A stretch of 64,000 nt of DNA from Roseivirga pacifica (GTDB lineage Bacteria; Bacteroidota; Bacteroidia; Cytophagales; Cyclobacteriaceae), in NCBI RefSeq assembly GCF_900111145.1, contig NZ_FOIR01000006.1, positions 80,142 through 144,141 of the forward strand, read 5' to 3'. The notes under the pieces are model-generated. The model saw only the letters and a list, made by a program, of their open reading frames with translations, searched no databases and was not told the origin of the DNA. How positions within the stretch are numbered: the first letter of the stretch is position 1; every line of letters starts with the position of its first letter. The translations under genes were made by a program, and so were the position numbers. This document shows, piece after piece, positions 63,643 through 64,000 of the stretch.

Positions 63643-64000
63643 TTAAGGGTTCACCGCCACATCGCAGTTTGGTAGTGCTGCTTTCAATGCCTCTATTTCC
63701 GCATCGGTAGCATTGCCTCGGCTGAGGATTAATCTATTAAGGTTGGCAGCAGCAGACAAGCCTTTAGCTCCGTTTACTGTAACGCTTGTTCCGCCTAAGT
63801 GCAGTAATTCAAGCCCTTTGATTTGCGACAAAACAGGAATAGCAGCATCAGTTACGCCTTCCAAGCTCTTTAACTGAAGTTCCTTAATTCTCTCCATTTT
63901 TGTCAGTGCTTCAAGCCCAGTGTCTGTCACATACGTTTCGTTCATCTCCAGCCTATCTACCTTTTTTACTCTCCGTGAAATGTATTCCAGATGCTCATCG
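63643..64000 (-). CDS. leucine-rich-repeat protein, N-terminal part outside the window
   Basis: The frame is open to the window end, so an internal ATG at 63945 is not necessarily the start; 118 residues are visible. It shows RNI-type LRRs: TDTGLEALTKMERIKELQLK, GVTDAAIPVLSQIKGLELLH, VTVNGAKGLSAAANLNRLIL, closing with ATDAEIEALKAALPNCDVAV. The LPNCxV end is typical of the last LRR in exported Planctomycetota/Bacteroidota proteins, often joined to cytochrome c or kinase domains upstream. What precedes the repeats here cannot be seen. Confidence 0.8.
   Translation of the reverse strand, partial: DEHLEYISRRVKKVDRLEMNETYVTDTGLEALTKMERIKELQLKSLEGVTDAAIPVLSQIKGLELLHLGGTSVTVNGAKGLSAAANLNRLILSRGNATDAEIEALKAALPNCDVAVNP

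Overview
The window reads as a chromosomal segment of a Bacteroidota bacterium, most likely a marine or soil Cytophagales relative (Flammeovirga/Roseivirga/Fulvivirga-like). The supporting signs are a C-terminal type IX secretion sorting domain (54800-59281), a long-form IspG of 662 residues, a fused IcmF mutase, a tandem of large FtsX/MacB permeases opposite an NtrC-type two-component system, many SPII lipoproteins and few Shine-Dalgarno sites. The genus is an inference only. No rRNA, tRNA, CRISPR array or complete insertion sequence was recognised.

Region 1 (1-16.4 kb) is the distal half of an extracellular contractile injection system (eCIS, Afp/PVC/MAC-like). On one strand, with gaps of a few bases or overlaps, it encodes a LysM tube/baseplate adaptor (cut by the window start), VgrG-like spike, PAAR tip, gp25 baseplate wedge, Afp11-like wedge, a fibre-like protein, Afp12-like wedge, tape measure (Afp14-like) and AAA+ ATPase (Afp15-like). 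A methyltransferase follows. Immediately after, on the other strand, is a DUF4157 protein with an HEAWH motif, and then a second methyltransferase. Sheath, tube and cap genes should lie upstream of base 1.

Region 2 (17.6-29.5 kb) is mixed. It holds a cytochrome c lipoprotein, a DUF1080 lipoprotein, hypothetical genes, icmF and a DNA-alkylation-repair-like HEAT protein. It then enters an accessory patch with an esterase, two small overlapping-style genes, a Fic protein and a hypothetical protein, separated by palindromic spacers that resemble gene-cassette recombination sites. Dispersed palindromic repeats occur at 18.9, 19.7, 21.0 and 26.9 kb.

Region 3 (29.5-34.2 kb) has a membrane patatin-like phospholipase overlapping a THUMP rRNA-methyltransferase gene, a Spy-like secreted protein and a proline-triplet-rich secreted protein, the latter two converging on a shared terminator.

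Region 4 (34.3-45.1 kb) has three tandem FtsX-like permeases transcribed away from a sigma-54 activator, a small exported protein and a histidine kinase. The divergent intergenic region carries a palindrome and a degenerate -24/-12 element, so this looks like one regulatory unit.

Region 5 (45.2-53.4 kb) carries an M61 PDZ peptidase, a 161-bp element with 23-bp perfect inverted repeats, a lipoprotein, a lycopene cyclase, a cardiolipin synthase, an exported S51 peptidase and a nucleotide pyrophosphatase/phosphodiesterase.

Region 6 (53.4-64.0 kb) starts with two small lipoprotein genes separated by three copies (plus one decayed copy) of a double-hairpin repeat. It continues with a 1493-residue T9SS-exported repeat protein, a Rieske oxygenase, small hypothetical genes, ispG and the C-terminal part of a leucine-rich-repeat protein cut by the window end.
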